Assembly: GCA_938046755.1 (NCBI GenBank)
Contig: CALIXC010000189.1
Span: 1-6,614 of the forward strand
DNA from: an uncultured Lautropia sp.
GTDB lineage: Bacteria > Pseudomonadota > Gammaproteobacteria > Burkholderiales > Burkholderiaceae_E
Direction: 5' to 3'
Length of the DNA stretch: 6,614 bases
In this document: positions 1 through 5,861 of the stretch, one piece after another
How positions within the stretch are numbered: the stretch's first letter is position 1
Layout: each line of letters begins with the position of its first letter
Notes under the pieces: generated by a model
The model's database searches: none
The model's input: the letters and a program-made list of their open reading frames with translations, nothing else
What the model was told of the DNA's origin: nothing
Translations under genes and position numbers: made by a program

Positions 1-119
1 CTCAAATGAACGGATTACACTCTATCAGGCGGTGCAGGTGATCTTCGGCAACTATTTTCTCGCCCTTCTGACCCCTGGTGCAACGGGCGGCGCCGTGGCA
101 CGGGACGCCGATCAGCCGA
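1..119. other. Left edge, no assignable gene
   Basis: This stretch follows the stop of the Tim44-like gene on the minus strand. No minus-strand frame runs out of the left edge with a usable start, so the next gene of the cluster (ubiJ would be expected from recalled gene order) must begin outside the window. On the plus strand one frame stays open from base 2 to a TGA at 179-181 and reads partly hydrophobic (ITLYQAVQVIFGNYF). It has no visible start, its last third overlaps the Tim44-like gene, and its end is a basic low-complexity shadow. It could be the tail of a convergent gene entering from the left, but I do not call it. No T-tract terminator is visible. Confidence 0.5.
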
Positions 120-1085
120 TCAGTCGGGCTGCTGGATGCCGGCCAGCACCCAGCCGGAAGCGCCGGAGGCGGGGCGGGTGAAGTTCCAGATCTCGGTAAA
201 CGACTCGGCCGGGCTGTTGGGCTCTTCGCGGATGAGGCCGCTGAAGTGCACGCTGGCCACGAGGATGGGGCCTTCCTGGTGCATGCCGGTCAGTTCGGCA
301 TTCAGCTCGACCACTTCGGTGGTCTGCGGGGTGCTGCCTCGCTGCATCATGTCGATGTTCAGCTCACCAAACATCTCGGGCGAGGTGAATTCGCGCAGAT
401 CATCGGCGTTGCGAGCGTCGAAGGCAGCCTGCAGGCGCACGAACTGAACCTTGGCCTGGCGTACGAAGGCTTCAGTGTCGAAACCGCCGGGCACCTGCAT
501 GGCGGCGGTGTAGCCGCCAACAGCCGGATTGGTGGCATTGACAGGAGCCTGAGCCGCACCGACAGCCGGCGTCTGGCTGAACAGGCCACCGGTGGCGTTG
601 CTGTTCTGGCGGAACATGTCGTTCTGGCCCTGCTCGCCGCTGTTGAAGGCGTCACGCAGGTTGCCAGCAAACGGTGCGCCACTGCCGGCAGCCTGTGCCT
701 GCTGCTGTTGCTGCAGGCGCTTGCCGAACATGCGGAAGGAGAAGATGGCCAGGCCGGCCAGCAGGAGCATCAGCAGGAAGACGCCGGAACCTTCACCCAG
801 GCCGAAGGCCGAGGCCAGGGCGCTGAGGCCCAGGCCGGCGGCCAGACCACCCAGCAGGCCCATGCCGAAGCCAGGGCGGCGGCCGTTGCTGGCCTGGTTG
901 GCAGCCTGCTGCTGACGATTGTTGGCCATGGCGTTGTTCTGCTGAGCCGGCGCGGCACGTTGAATGGTGCTGTTCTGGCGGCCGACACTGCGGCCGCCAC
1001 CGATCCGGGCGGCTTCGGCGCTGTCGGTGATGAACATGACCGAACTGGCCAGCACGACCATCAGCATCATCAGGAATTTTTTCAT
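120..1085 (-). CDS. Tim44-like domain protein, membrane-anchored
   Basis: The protein has 321 residues. A basic hydrophobic N-terminus (residues 1-25, ending AEA) looks like a signal peptide or anchor. It is followed by RIGGGRSVGRQ, a motif typical of bacterial Tim44-like proteins. Residues 38-70 are rich in Gln, Asn and Ala. A Gly/Ala-rich hydrophobic stretch (72-97) and a stronger membrane helix (102-120) come next, followed by KRLQQQQQ. Residues 130-200 are a low-complexity linker. The C-terminal part (about 202-321) matches the Tim44-like fold: FVRQAKVQFVRLQAAFDARN, then LREFTSPEMF, ending in WVLAGIQQ. In mitochondria this domain belongs to the import motor; in bacteria its role is not established. 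I chose ATG at 1085 because AGAGGA lies just upstream and the signal peptide starts there; the longer open frame back to 1463 is arginine-rich and does not look like protein. It lies downstream of ubiE on the same strand, but a 456-base gap suggests its own promoter. Confidence 0.9.
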   Translation of the reverse strand: MKKFLMMLMVVLASSVMFITDSAEAARIGGGRSVGRQNSTIQRAAPAQQNNAMANNRQQQAANQASNGRRPGFGMGLLGGLAAGLGLSALASAFGLGEGSGVFLLMLLLAGLAIFSFRMFGKRLQQQQQAQAAGSGAPFAGNLRDAFNSGEQGQNDMFRQNSNATGGLFSQTPAVGAAQAPVNATNPAVGGYTAAMQVPGGFDTEAFVRQAKVQFVRLQAAFDARNADDLREFTSPEMFGELNIDMMQRGSTPQTTEVVELNAELTGMHQEGPILVASVHFSGLIREEPNSPAESFTEIWNFTRPASGASGWVLAGIQQPD

Positions 1086-1284
1086 GTGAGTTCCTCTGTC
1101 CAAGCGAATGTGTGGTTGGCAACGGGGAAACTGGGGAAGACCGGAAATGGACGCCCTCCCGGAGGCCGAGGGCTCGACCAGGCTTTTGCCACCATCTACC
1201 GGGCATCTTCCCGGATCGACCACCCAACGTACACGAAAACACGGTGTGTAACGTGACTTGCCCAGCAAATGGGGGCAGTCCGCC

Positions 1285-1313
1285 AAAATACAACAGGATG
1301 CAGAAAACCACAA
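1285..1313 (-). promoter_or_regulatory. Possible sigma-70 promoter for Tim44-like gene
   Basis: On the minus strand, TTGTGG (1308-1313) and TATTTT (1285-1290) are separated by exactly 17 bases. The match is three of six bases at -35 and four of six at -10. The surrounding bases are less GC-rich than the flanks, which fits a promoter. It would give a leader of about 190 bases before the Tim44-like start. The boxes are weak enough to occur by chance. Confidence 0.3.
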
Positions 1314-1452
1314 TGCCCGTTTGCGCAGGCCGGCCGGGCCAGCGGGCGACGGGCCCGAGCGGCGACACCCAGGGCGCGACTGCCGGACGGATGAGGCTCT
1401 CCTCTGAACCCGAACCGCCCCACGACCCTTCCGTAGCACGGGGTACGTTCTG

Positions 1453-1471
1453 CCAGCGCCCATCGCGCTGG
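1453..1471 (-). terminator. Hairpin downstream of ubiE, possible terminator
   Basis: CCAGCGC (1453-1459) and GCGCTGG (1465-1471) form a perfect 7-bp stem with a 5-base loop, about 70 bases past the ubiE stop on the minus strand. There is no T tract on either side, so it is not a classical Rho-independent terminator. It could end transcription weakly, protect a 3' end, or have no role. Confidence 0.25.
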
Positions 1472-1541
1472 GTGCTGCGCATAGCGTGCCGAAGCCCGGC
1501 CCGGCGCGATTTGGCCAAGGGATCAGATCAGGCCGAGGGGA

Positions 1542-2282
1542 TCAGTCCAGCCGCACGCCCTGGTGCAGGGCCACCACGCCGGCGGTCATGTTGAAGTAGC
1601 GCACCTGGCCGAAGCCGGCGTCGCGGAACATCTGGGCCAAGGTTTCCTGGTCGGGGTGCATGCGGATGGATTCGGCCAGGTAGCGATAGCTGTCGGCGTC
1701 GTGGGCCACGACCTTGCCGATGAAGGGCAGCACGCCGAAGGAGAAGGCGTCGTAGGGACGGCGCAGCGGCTCCCAGACCTTGGAGAATTCCAGCACCAGC
1801 GCCTTGCCGCCAGTCTTGAGGACGCGGTGGATCTCCTTCAGGGCCTCTTCCTTGTGAGTCATGTTGCGCAGGCCAAAGGCCAGCGTCACGCGATCGAAGC
1901 TCTTGTCGGGGAATGGCAGTTTCTCGGCGTCGCACTGCACGGTGGGAACGGTCAGGCCGTCATCCAGCGCCCGGTCACGGCCCACGGCCAGCATGGCCGC
2001 GTTGATGTCGGTCATCCAGACCTCGACACCGGGCTTCTTGGCCATGGCACGGGCCAGGTCGCCGCTGCCGGTGGCCAGATCCAGCACCTTCATGCCGGGG
2101 CGCAGGGCCGCCTGACCGACGGTGAAGTGCTTCCAGAGCCGGTGCAGACCACCCGACATGAGGTCGTTCATCAGGTCGTAGCGGCTGGCCACCGAATCGA
2201 ACACGCCACGCACCCGGCCAGCCTTCTCGGTGGCATCGACCTGCTGGTAGCCAAAATGGGTTTTCTCGTGGGTGTCGGGCAT
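1542..2282 (-). CDS. ubiE: Ubiquinone/menaquinone C-methyltransferase UbiE
   Basis: UbiE transfers a methyl group from S-adenosylmethionine to 2-polyprenyl-6-methoxy-1,4-benzoquinol in ubiquinone synthesis, and in organisms that make menaquinone also to demethylmenaquinol. The protein has 246 residues, close to the 251 of the E. coli enzyme. The N-terminus has the UbiE/COQ5 signature: THFGYQQV (8-15), FDSVASRYDLMNDLMS (28-43) and LHRLWK (46-51). The SAM-binding motif I is VLDLATGSG (66-74), followed by an acidic residue in TDIN (91-94), DAEKLPF (118-124), AFGLRN (135-140) and HRVLKTGG (152-159). All key motifs are intact. The start at 2282 is preceded by GGAGG (2288-2292) at good spacing. It lies 124 bases downstream of the DUF971 gene on the same strand, with a stem-loop in between. 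The product is a soluble enzyme, expected to work at the inner membrane with other Ubi proteins. Confidence 0.97.
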   Translation of the reverse strand: MPDTHEKTHFGYQQVDATEKAGRVRGVFDSVASRYDLMNDLMSGGLHRLWKHFTVGQAALRPGMKVLDLATGSGDLARAMAKKPGVEVWMTDINAAMLAVGRDRALDDGLTVPTVQCDAEKLPFPDKSFDRVTLAFGLRNMTHKEEALKEIHRVLKTGGKALVLEFSKVWEPLRRPYDAFSFGVLPFIGKVVAHDADSYRYLAESIRMHPDQETLAQMFRDAGFGQVRYFNMTAGVVALHQGVRLD

Positions 2283-2310
2283 GGAAGCCTCCGTGAATTG
2301 TGTTTGTCTG

Positions 2311-2335
2311 CGGGCGAAGAGCGTGTCTTCACCCG
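2311..2335 (-). promoter_or_regulatory. Stem-loop in the ubiE leader
   Basis: The arms at 2311-2320 and 2326-2335 form a 10-bp stem with a 5-base loop. The one non-Watson-Crick position is C opposite A if transcribed from the plus strand, but G-U in a minus-strand transcript. The hairpin is therefore fully paired only in the sense of the DUF971-ubiE transcript. It ends about 28 bases before the ubiE start and some 18 bases before its GGAGG. No T run follows, so it is more likely an mRNA processing, stability or translation element than a terminator. Confidence 0.45.
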
Positions 2336-2406
2336 GAAGCGGCGTGCCGGAGGTCTGAGGTTACCCCAGAGCGGCCGAACGTAAGCGAATGCACCGGGAG
2401 GCCGGA

Positions 2407-2859
2407 TCAGCCGCCGCAGCCGCCACTGCCACAGCCGCCACCCCCACAACCTCCACCGTGGTGCTTGGGTGGCGGTGGCTCGGCGTTGCCCACGCGGCTG
2501 AGCCCCCGGGCCTCAAGCTGCGCCAGGTAGTCTTTCCAGAGGATGTCCTGGTCCTTGCCCAGCTGGTAGAGATAGTCCCAGGAGTAGATGCCGGAACCAT
2601 GGCCATCACTGAAGACCGGCCGGATGGCGTAATTGCCCACCTGCTCGATCTCGGTGATCAGGACATCACGCTTGCCGTACTGCAGCACAGCCTGGTCGGG
2701 CGAATGCCCCTGCACCTCGGCCGAGGGCGAGTTGACGCGCAAGAACTCGAAGCTGAAACGGAACGAGGAGCCGTCGCTGAAGTCCACGCCCAGCTCGCGC
2801 GAGCGCTGGTGCACGACGATGTTGGTGGGAAGCGGGGTATTCTGGGCCAGGCCAGCCAT
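2407..2859 (-). CDS. DUF971 (GBBH-like N-terminal domain) protein with Cys/Gly tail
   Basis: The protein has 150 residues. Residues 10-118 match the DUF971 family (gamma-butyrobetaine hydroxylase-like N-terminal domain): VVHQRSRELGVDFSDGSSF, FLRVNSPSAEVQGH and the hallmark FSDGHGSGIYSWDYLYQLG (83-101). In hydroxylases this small domain carries a zinc site; stand-alone copies have no firm function, though the domain is also found joined to Mrp/ApbC-type iron-sulfur carriers. The tail from residue 127 is unusual: four prolines, KHH, then a glycine run with Cys138, Cys143 and Cys148 spaced C-X4-C-X4-C. I chose ATG at 2859 because family members start near this point and no good start lies upstream in frame; no clear Shine-Dalgarno is visible. 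It precedes ubiE on the same strand and is divergent from the MliC-like gene. Its exact role is unknown. Confidence 0.88.
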   Translation of the reverse strand: MAGLAQNTPLPTNIVVHQRSRELGVDFSDGSSFRFSFEFLRVNSPSAEVQGHSPDQAVLQYGKRDVLITEIEQVGNYAIRPVFSDGHGSGIYSWDYLYQLGKDQDILWKDYLAQLEARGLSRVGNAEPPPPKHHGGGCGGGGCGSGGCGG

Positions 2860-3019
2860 GATGACGGGATTGCAACACCGGGTTGATGAACAGTGCCTGC
2901 CGGGCAGACTCTGATAATCTTCAGGCGGGGCCAGGCCCGCGCCGATTCTGTGATGGTACCCGATTGGCGCAGGCCGATACGTTCTCGCCCGTCGGTCATC
3001 GGCGGCAGACCGTCGGCCG

Positions 3020-3048
3020 TTGCTGTTTTCCGGCGGCCTCGATATTGT
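3020..3048 (+). promoter_or_regulatory. Possible sigma-70 promoter for MliC-like gene
   Basis: TTGCTG (3020-3025) and TATTGT (3043-3048) are 17 bases apart, within a local dip in GC content about 70 bases upstream of the ATG. The match is three of six bases at -35 and four of six at -10. It is the best plus-strand candidate I can find in this interval, but it remains a weak match. Confidence 0.35.
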
Positions 3049-3102
3049 GCCCATTGGCGCGTCACCTGGCCGCCAGGGTTCCTTCCTTCGCCAGCTCTCA
3101 CT

Positions 3103-3107
3103 AGGAG
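3103..3107 (+). promoter_or_regulatory. Ribosome binding site deciding the MliC-like start
   Basis: AGGAG lies nine bases before ATG 3117. An in-frame TTG at 3108 directly touches it and is too close to be used, so this site favours the ATG. Confidence 0.75.
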
Positions 3108-3116
3108 TTGCATTCC

Positions 3117-3659
3117 ATGTCAAAACACGTTTCCGCCGCCGGCAGCCAGCCGGCCCTGTCCCGCCTGCCGCTGCAGGCTGCTGCCCTGCTGGCCGGCCTG
3201 GCGCTGGCTGCCTGCAGCCACCTGCCCTCCTCGAAGGACAGCGCCTCGGCCACCACGAAAGAGGCTGCTACGCCTGCTGCCCAGACCGCGACGGCCCCGG
3301 CCAGCAACCTGGAAGTGACCGCCACGATGACGCTGAGCTGCGTGCCGACCAAGGAAGCCCAGGCGCTGGGTCTGGTGCGCACCGAGGAAGTGCAGGCTGT
3401 CTACCAGATGCCGCCCGACAATCAGGCCGGCGATGCCGTGGTGGTGCTGAAGTTCGCCAACAAGGAATACACGCTGCATGAAGGCCCTGCCGCCTCGGGC
3501 TCGCGCTATGTCACGTCCGACACGCTGTCACCGCGTCACCAGGGTTTCTCGTGGCACAGTAAGCGCAATGAAGCCATCATTGCCGGGCTGGTGCCCGCCA
3601 GCGGCGTGAACGAAGTGGTGGACGGCCCACTGCTCTATCGCTGCCTGGAAGCGAACTGA
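3117..3659 (+). CDS. MliC-like lipoprotein, predicted C-type lysozyme inhibitor
   Basis: The protein has 180 residues. It starts with a lipoprotein signal peptide: hydrophobic residues 17-32 and the lipobox LAAC with Cys33, so it should be lipidated; Ser34 after the Cys suggests the outer membrane. Residues 34-66 are an Ala/Thr/Pro-rich linker. The C-terminal half (about 67-180) resembles the MliC/PliC domain: AVVVLKF, YTLHEGPAASGSRY (118-131), FSWHSKRNEAI (144-154) and LLYRC (172-176). In studied MliC proteins the Ser of the SG-x-x-Y motif and the Lys of W-x-x-K enter the lysozyme active site; here these would be Ser127 and Lys149, with the loop between them about eight residues longer than I recall for typical members. 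Cys75 and Cys176 could form a disulfide. It lies opposite in strand to its neighbours, between the HIT and DUF971 genes. The family call is from motif reading, not a search. Confidence 0.75.
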   Translation: MSKHVSAAGSQPALSRLPLQAAALLAGLALAACSHLPSSKDSASATTKEAATPAAQTATAPASNLEVTATMTLSCVPTKEAQALGLVRTEEVQAVYQMPPDNQAGDAVVVLKFANKEYTLHEGPAASGSRYVTSDTLSPRHQGFSWHSKRNEAIIAGLVPASGVNEVVDGPLLYRCLEAN

Positions 3660-3682
3660 TCCCCACGGGCTCGCGCCAAAGG

Positions 3683-3706
3683 CCGGGCCCGGGTGAAGAT
3701 CTTCAC
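3683..3706. repeat. Two adjacent palindromes between convergent genes
   Basis: CCGGGCCCGG (3683-3692) is a perfect 10-bp palindrome, directly followed by GTGAAGATCTTCAC (3693-3706), a perfect 14-bp one. The second overlaps the stop codon of the HIT gene (3703-3705). Because palindromes fold alike on both strands, they could act as a two-way transcription stop between the convergent MliC-like and HIT genes. No T tract is present. Confidence 0.45.
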
Positions 3707-4164
3707 GCAGAAAGCGCGCCGGCCAGCCAGCTGCGGAAGGCTGGCAGCGCTGCCGAGACCCGTTCTGCCACGGCACGGTGTTCTTGGCTATCAGCCGGGC
3801 GCAACACCGGCGACCAGACCGACCCCGGGAACTGCGGGTCGGACGGCCAGCGACCAATGACGTGCCAGTGCAGGTGCGGCACCTGGTTGCCCAAGCTGGC
3901 CAGATTCACCTTGGCGGGCCGGAAATGGCGGCGCACGCCGTCTTCAAGCACCGACAACACACGCCACAGGTACAGCCTGTCAGCGTCGGGCAGATCAGTC
4001 ATCTCGGGCAGATGCTGCTGCCAGATGATCCGGAAATAGGCGGGCTGCCCCGTTTCGGTTCCCACGTGGATGATGCGCAGCCGCTCGTCCTGCCAGAGAA
4101 CATTTTCCTGCGCCGGATGGCAGAGCGGGCAATCGGTGGCTTCCAGGGAACGGTTGTCAGTCAT
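3703..4164 (-). CDS. HIT-family protein
   Basis: HIT proteins hydrolyse or transfer nucleotides through a histidine that forms a covalent nucleotidyl intermediate; substrates in the family include AMP-conjugates and dinucleoside polyphosphates. The protein has 153 residues, normal for a single-domain member. The signature HLHWHVI has His97, His99 and His101, preceded by the conserved Asn in LGNQVPHLH. CPLC near the N-terminus (Cys12, Cys15) fits the zinc site of many HIT proteins. Residues 60-82 form the expected helix before the core strand. The exact substrate cannot be told from sequence. The start at 4164 has no strong Shine-Dalgarno but is only 21 bases past the stop of the propeller gene, so the two are probably co-transcribed and perhaps translationally coupled. 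From memory, this HIT type often sits directly upstream of DUF971 and ubiE in Burkholderiales; here the MliC-like gene lies between. Confidence 0.93.
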   Translation of the reverse strand: MTDNRSLEATDCPLCHPAQENVLWQDERLRIIHVGTETGQPAYFRIIWQQHLPEMTDLPDADRLYLWRVLSVLEDGVRRHFRPAKVNLASLGNQVPHLHWHVIGRWPSDPQFPGSVWSPVLRPADSQEHRAVAERVSAALPAFRSWLAGALSA

Positions 4165-4185
4165 GCTTGATCGGGCGAATGCAGG

Positions 4186-5679
4186 TCAATCCAGGGCGTC
4201 CTTGGGCAGCACCACCATGTAGTTGTCGATGTCGGTGTCGCTGTGCGACCCCCAGTTGGAGTTGAACAGTACACGGGTGAAATCGGGGTTGACGGTGGCC
4301 TGCGGCTCGGTCCAGTAGCCATTGTAGGCGCCATGGTGGTAGGCCAGACCCCTCACCTGCGGGTTGGGCGTCAGACTCACGGCCATCAGCTTCTCGTGCA
4401 GCCATTGACGCTTGCCGTCAGCCGCGTAGGTGGAGACCAGCACCCAGCCGGGTTTCTTGAAGGCCCGCCCCGAGAAGTGCAGCGCGGTGGCGCTGTGATC
4501 CAGGTAGGTTTTGAAGAGCGTCGTGCGCTTGCCGGTCTCCAGATCGGTCATGAAGACGTCGCCGTCGGGGCTCTGATAGTCGATGGAGACATACACATCA
4601 CGCCCCTGCCCGTCCACGGCAATGTCGGAATGCTCGGACTTGTGGTGCAGCTGGGTATAGTTCTTGAAGTCCAGCGTCCACGCGCGGGTGCCCACGCCCT
4701 CGGTATCGCCCGAGACCACGCAGCGCTTGCCGCCCGGACTCATGCTCACGTGGTCGGGCCGGTCACCCTTGGTGTCCATCTTGCCCAGAATGCGGTCTTC
4801 CTTCATGTCCCAGGCAAAGACGCCCAGCGACTGCCATTCGGCGTCGTCCACCATGAAGCACCAGTAGCGACCGTCGGCCGAAGGCGCCCCCTCGGCCTTG
4901 GTCCAGGCCGCAGCCGCGCCGGGCCAGATCTTCTGCAGGCGGTCGCCGAAGTCCGCCACCTCGCGCACCGAGCCGCTTTTCACGTTCAGCTCGTAGAGCA
5001 CCATGCCCAGGCCGTTGGCGGGCATGAAGTAAAGAAGGTCGGGATCGGTGGGATGCCACTGCAGTTCGGCATCGCCGGCCGGCTTGGAGAGGCGATCCAC
5101 ATACTCCAGCGTGTTGCCGTCATACAAGTGCCAGGTGCCGTCGTTGGCACCGATGAGGATGCGGCTGCCATCGGCATTGAAGGCCTGGCGGCGGGAGTAG
5201 TCATGCCGGGCAAAGCGCGCCAGCTTCTCCTCGGCGTGATCGGTGACACGCACCACACAGTTGCCGTAGGCCGGGTCGGCCTCCGGCAGGCCTTTCTTCG
5301 GCCGGGGCAGATCGGGCACGCCCTGCCCCGCACCCGCCCGGATGTCGATGGACTTGAGCCGGCGTTGGTTGTGCTTGGCCAGAAGCGTGGCGCAGCCCTT
5401 GGTGCCGGTGACAGCGGAGATGGGAGAGTCCCCACCACTGCCACCTGCTCCGCCTCCGCCAGCAGCGCCAACAGTGCCGGCATCACCACTGCCGGCGGCC
5501 GAACAGCCGAGCATCAGCACGGCCGCAGACAGTGCCAGCCAGCCAGCACGCCGCGGACCGGACCAGCCGAAGCCCGGTTGTCCGGAAGCAGTAGATGTTA
5601 CGGAATGGGCCACCGCAGATGGGGTGGCGAACTGCCCGGCGCGGACGCGGCGGGCTAGGAGCGAGCGGGATTCAGTCAT
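4186..5679 (-). CDS. Predicted beta-propeller lipoprotein
   Basis: The product has 497 residues from ATG 5679. Residues 43-58 (RRAGWLALSAAVLMLG) followed by Cys59 look like a lipoprotein signal, but it is preceded by over 40 residues, which is long, and Met at -3 is not ideal. Residues 60-83 are a Gly/Ala/Ser linker. From about residue 140 onward the sequence has repeated beta-propeller blade features: FNADGSRILIGANDG, LQWHPTDPDLLYF, PSADGRYWCFMV, VSMSPGGKRCVV, IAVDGQGRDVYVS, VNPDFTRVLFNSNWG. These resemble TolB/WD40-like or oligogalacturonate-lyase-like propellers. I do not recognise a specific family, catalytic residues or ligand. It should sit in the periplasm, tethered to a membrane. Alternative in-frame starts are at 5715 and 5766; none has a clear Shine-Dalgarno, so the start is uncertain. 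The HIT gene follows within 21 bases. Confidence 0.8.
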   Translation of the reverse strand: MTESRSLLARRVRAGQFATPSAVAHSVTSTASGQPGFGWSGPRRAGWLALSAAVLMLGCSAAGSGDAGTVGAAGGGGAGGSGGDSPISAVTGTKGCATLLAKHNQRRLKSIDIRAGAGQGVPDLPRPKKGLPEADPAYGNCVVRVTDHAEEKLARFARHDYSRRQAFNADGSRILIGANDGTWHLYDGNTLEYVDRLSKPAGDAELQWHPTDPDLLYFMPANGLGMVLYELNVKSGSVREVADFGDRLQKIWPGAAAAWTKAEGAPSADGRYWCFMVDDAEWQSLGVFAWDMKEDRILGKMDTKGDRPDHVSMSPGGKRCVVSGDTEGVGTRAWTLDFKNYTQLHHKSEHSDIAVDGQGRDVYVSIDYQSPDGDVFMTDLETGKRTTLFKTYLDHSATALHFSGRAFKKPGWVLVSTYAADGKRQWLHEKLMAVSLTPNPQVRGLAYHHGAYNGYWTEPQATVNPDFTRVLFNSNWGSHSDTDIDNYMVVLPKDALD

Positions 5680-5731
5680 GATGCTGCAGCGCGATGGAAA
5701 AGCTTGCTGTAGCATTCTTTCATAGAAACGT

Positions 5732-5746
5732 TGCGGCCATGCCGCA
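5732..5746. repeat. Short inverted repeat upstream of propeller gene
   Basis: TGCGGC and GCCGCA form perfect 6-bp arms around CAT. It lies about 50 bases upstream of the preferred propeller start and inside the frame if a longer start is used. It could be an operator or a chance event in GC-rich DNA. Confidence 0.3.
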
Positions 5747-5814
5747 CGGCCAAACACAAAGCGCAAGAAGCGTGACAGAGATAGCAGATTGTGTCAGGCC
5801 GAATGGAATCGACA

Positions 5815-5852
5815 GGTACGCCGACCATCGGGAAACAGACGATAGGCGTACC
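5815..5852 (-). terminator. Inverted repeat, possible terminator of small membrane gene
   Basis: GGTACGCC (5815-5822) and GGCGTACC (5845-5852) are perfect 8-bp arms. Inside them ATCG (5827-5830) and CGAT (5840-5843) pair again, leaving an uneven bulge and a 9-base loop. It begins about 10 bases past the stop of the small membrane gene on the minus strand, the usual place for a terminator. The sequence after it has scattered Ts but no strong T tract. It could equally be part of the control region of the propeller gene. Confidence 0.45.
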
Positions 5853-5861
5853 GACCGTCGA

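Larger units (their letters stand above)
1086..1541 (-). other. Intergenic region between ubiE and Tim44-like gene
   Basis: This gap of 456 bases has no convincing gene in any frame. Frames that stay open across it are rich in Arg, Pro and Gly and are continuations of neighbouring reading frames. It holds a GATC-rich stretch directly after the ubiE stop (GGGATCAG occurs twice within 1519-1545), an 8-bp palindrome TTGGCCAA at 1511-1518, a perfect hairpin at 1453-1471, and a possible promoter at 1285-1313. The expected leader from that promoter to the Tim44-like start is about 190 bases, long enough to hold RNA structure, but I recognise no riboswitch or RNA family in it. Confidence 0.6.
2860..3116. 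promoter_or_regulatory. Divergent intergenic region, DUF971 / MliC-like
   Basis: These 257 bases separate two genes read away from each other, so they should hold promoters for both. Frames that stay open here (both strands) are compositional shadows. For the plus-strand gene a candidate promoter is listed separately. For the minus-strand gene I see only a weak AT-rich spot around 2931-2938 and no convincing -35. A GC-rich short inverted repeat (arms GCGGG/CCCGC near 2925-2940) sits in the middle. No known operator is recognised. Confidence 0.5.

Noticed and set aside
99..119. Hairpin after the Tim44-like stop (GGCGTC with GGCGCC)
   Set aside because: The stem is only about six pairs including a wobble, with no T tract, and is expected by chance at this GC content.
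78..1256. Long plus-strand open frame of 392 codons
   Set aside because: It lies opposite the Tim44-like gene, is rich in Ala, Gly, Gln and His, and has no motif; it arises from the GC-rich antisense frame.
1086..1463. N-terminal extension of the Tim44-like frame
   Set aside because: The added 126 residues are Arg/Pro/Gly-rich; the signal peptide and ribosome site place the start at 1085.
1563..2384. Plus-strand open frame of 273 codons opposite ubiE
   Set aside because: His/Gly/Val-rich shadow of the real ubiE frame, with no motif.
2860..3123. N-terminal extension of the DUF971 frame
   Set aside because: It crosses the divergent promoter region, is low in recognisable sequence, and the family start fits ATG 2859.
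4243..5658. Plus-strand open frame of 471 codons opposite the propeller gene
   Set aside because: Val/Gly/His-rich antisense shadow; the minus strand has clear propeller motifs and a lipobox.
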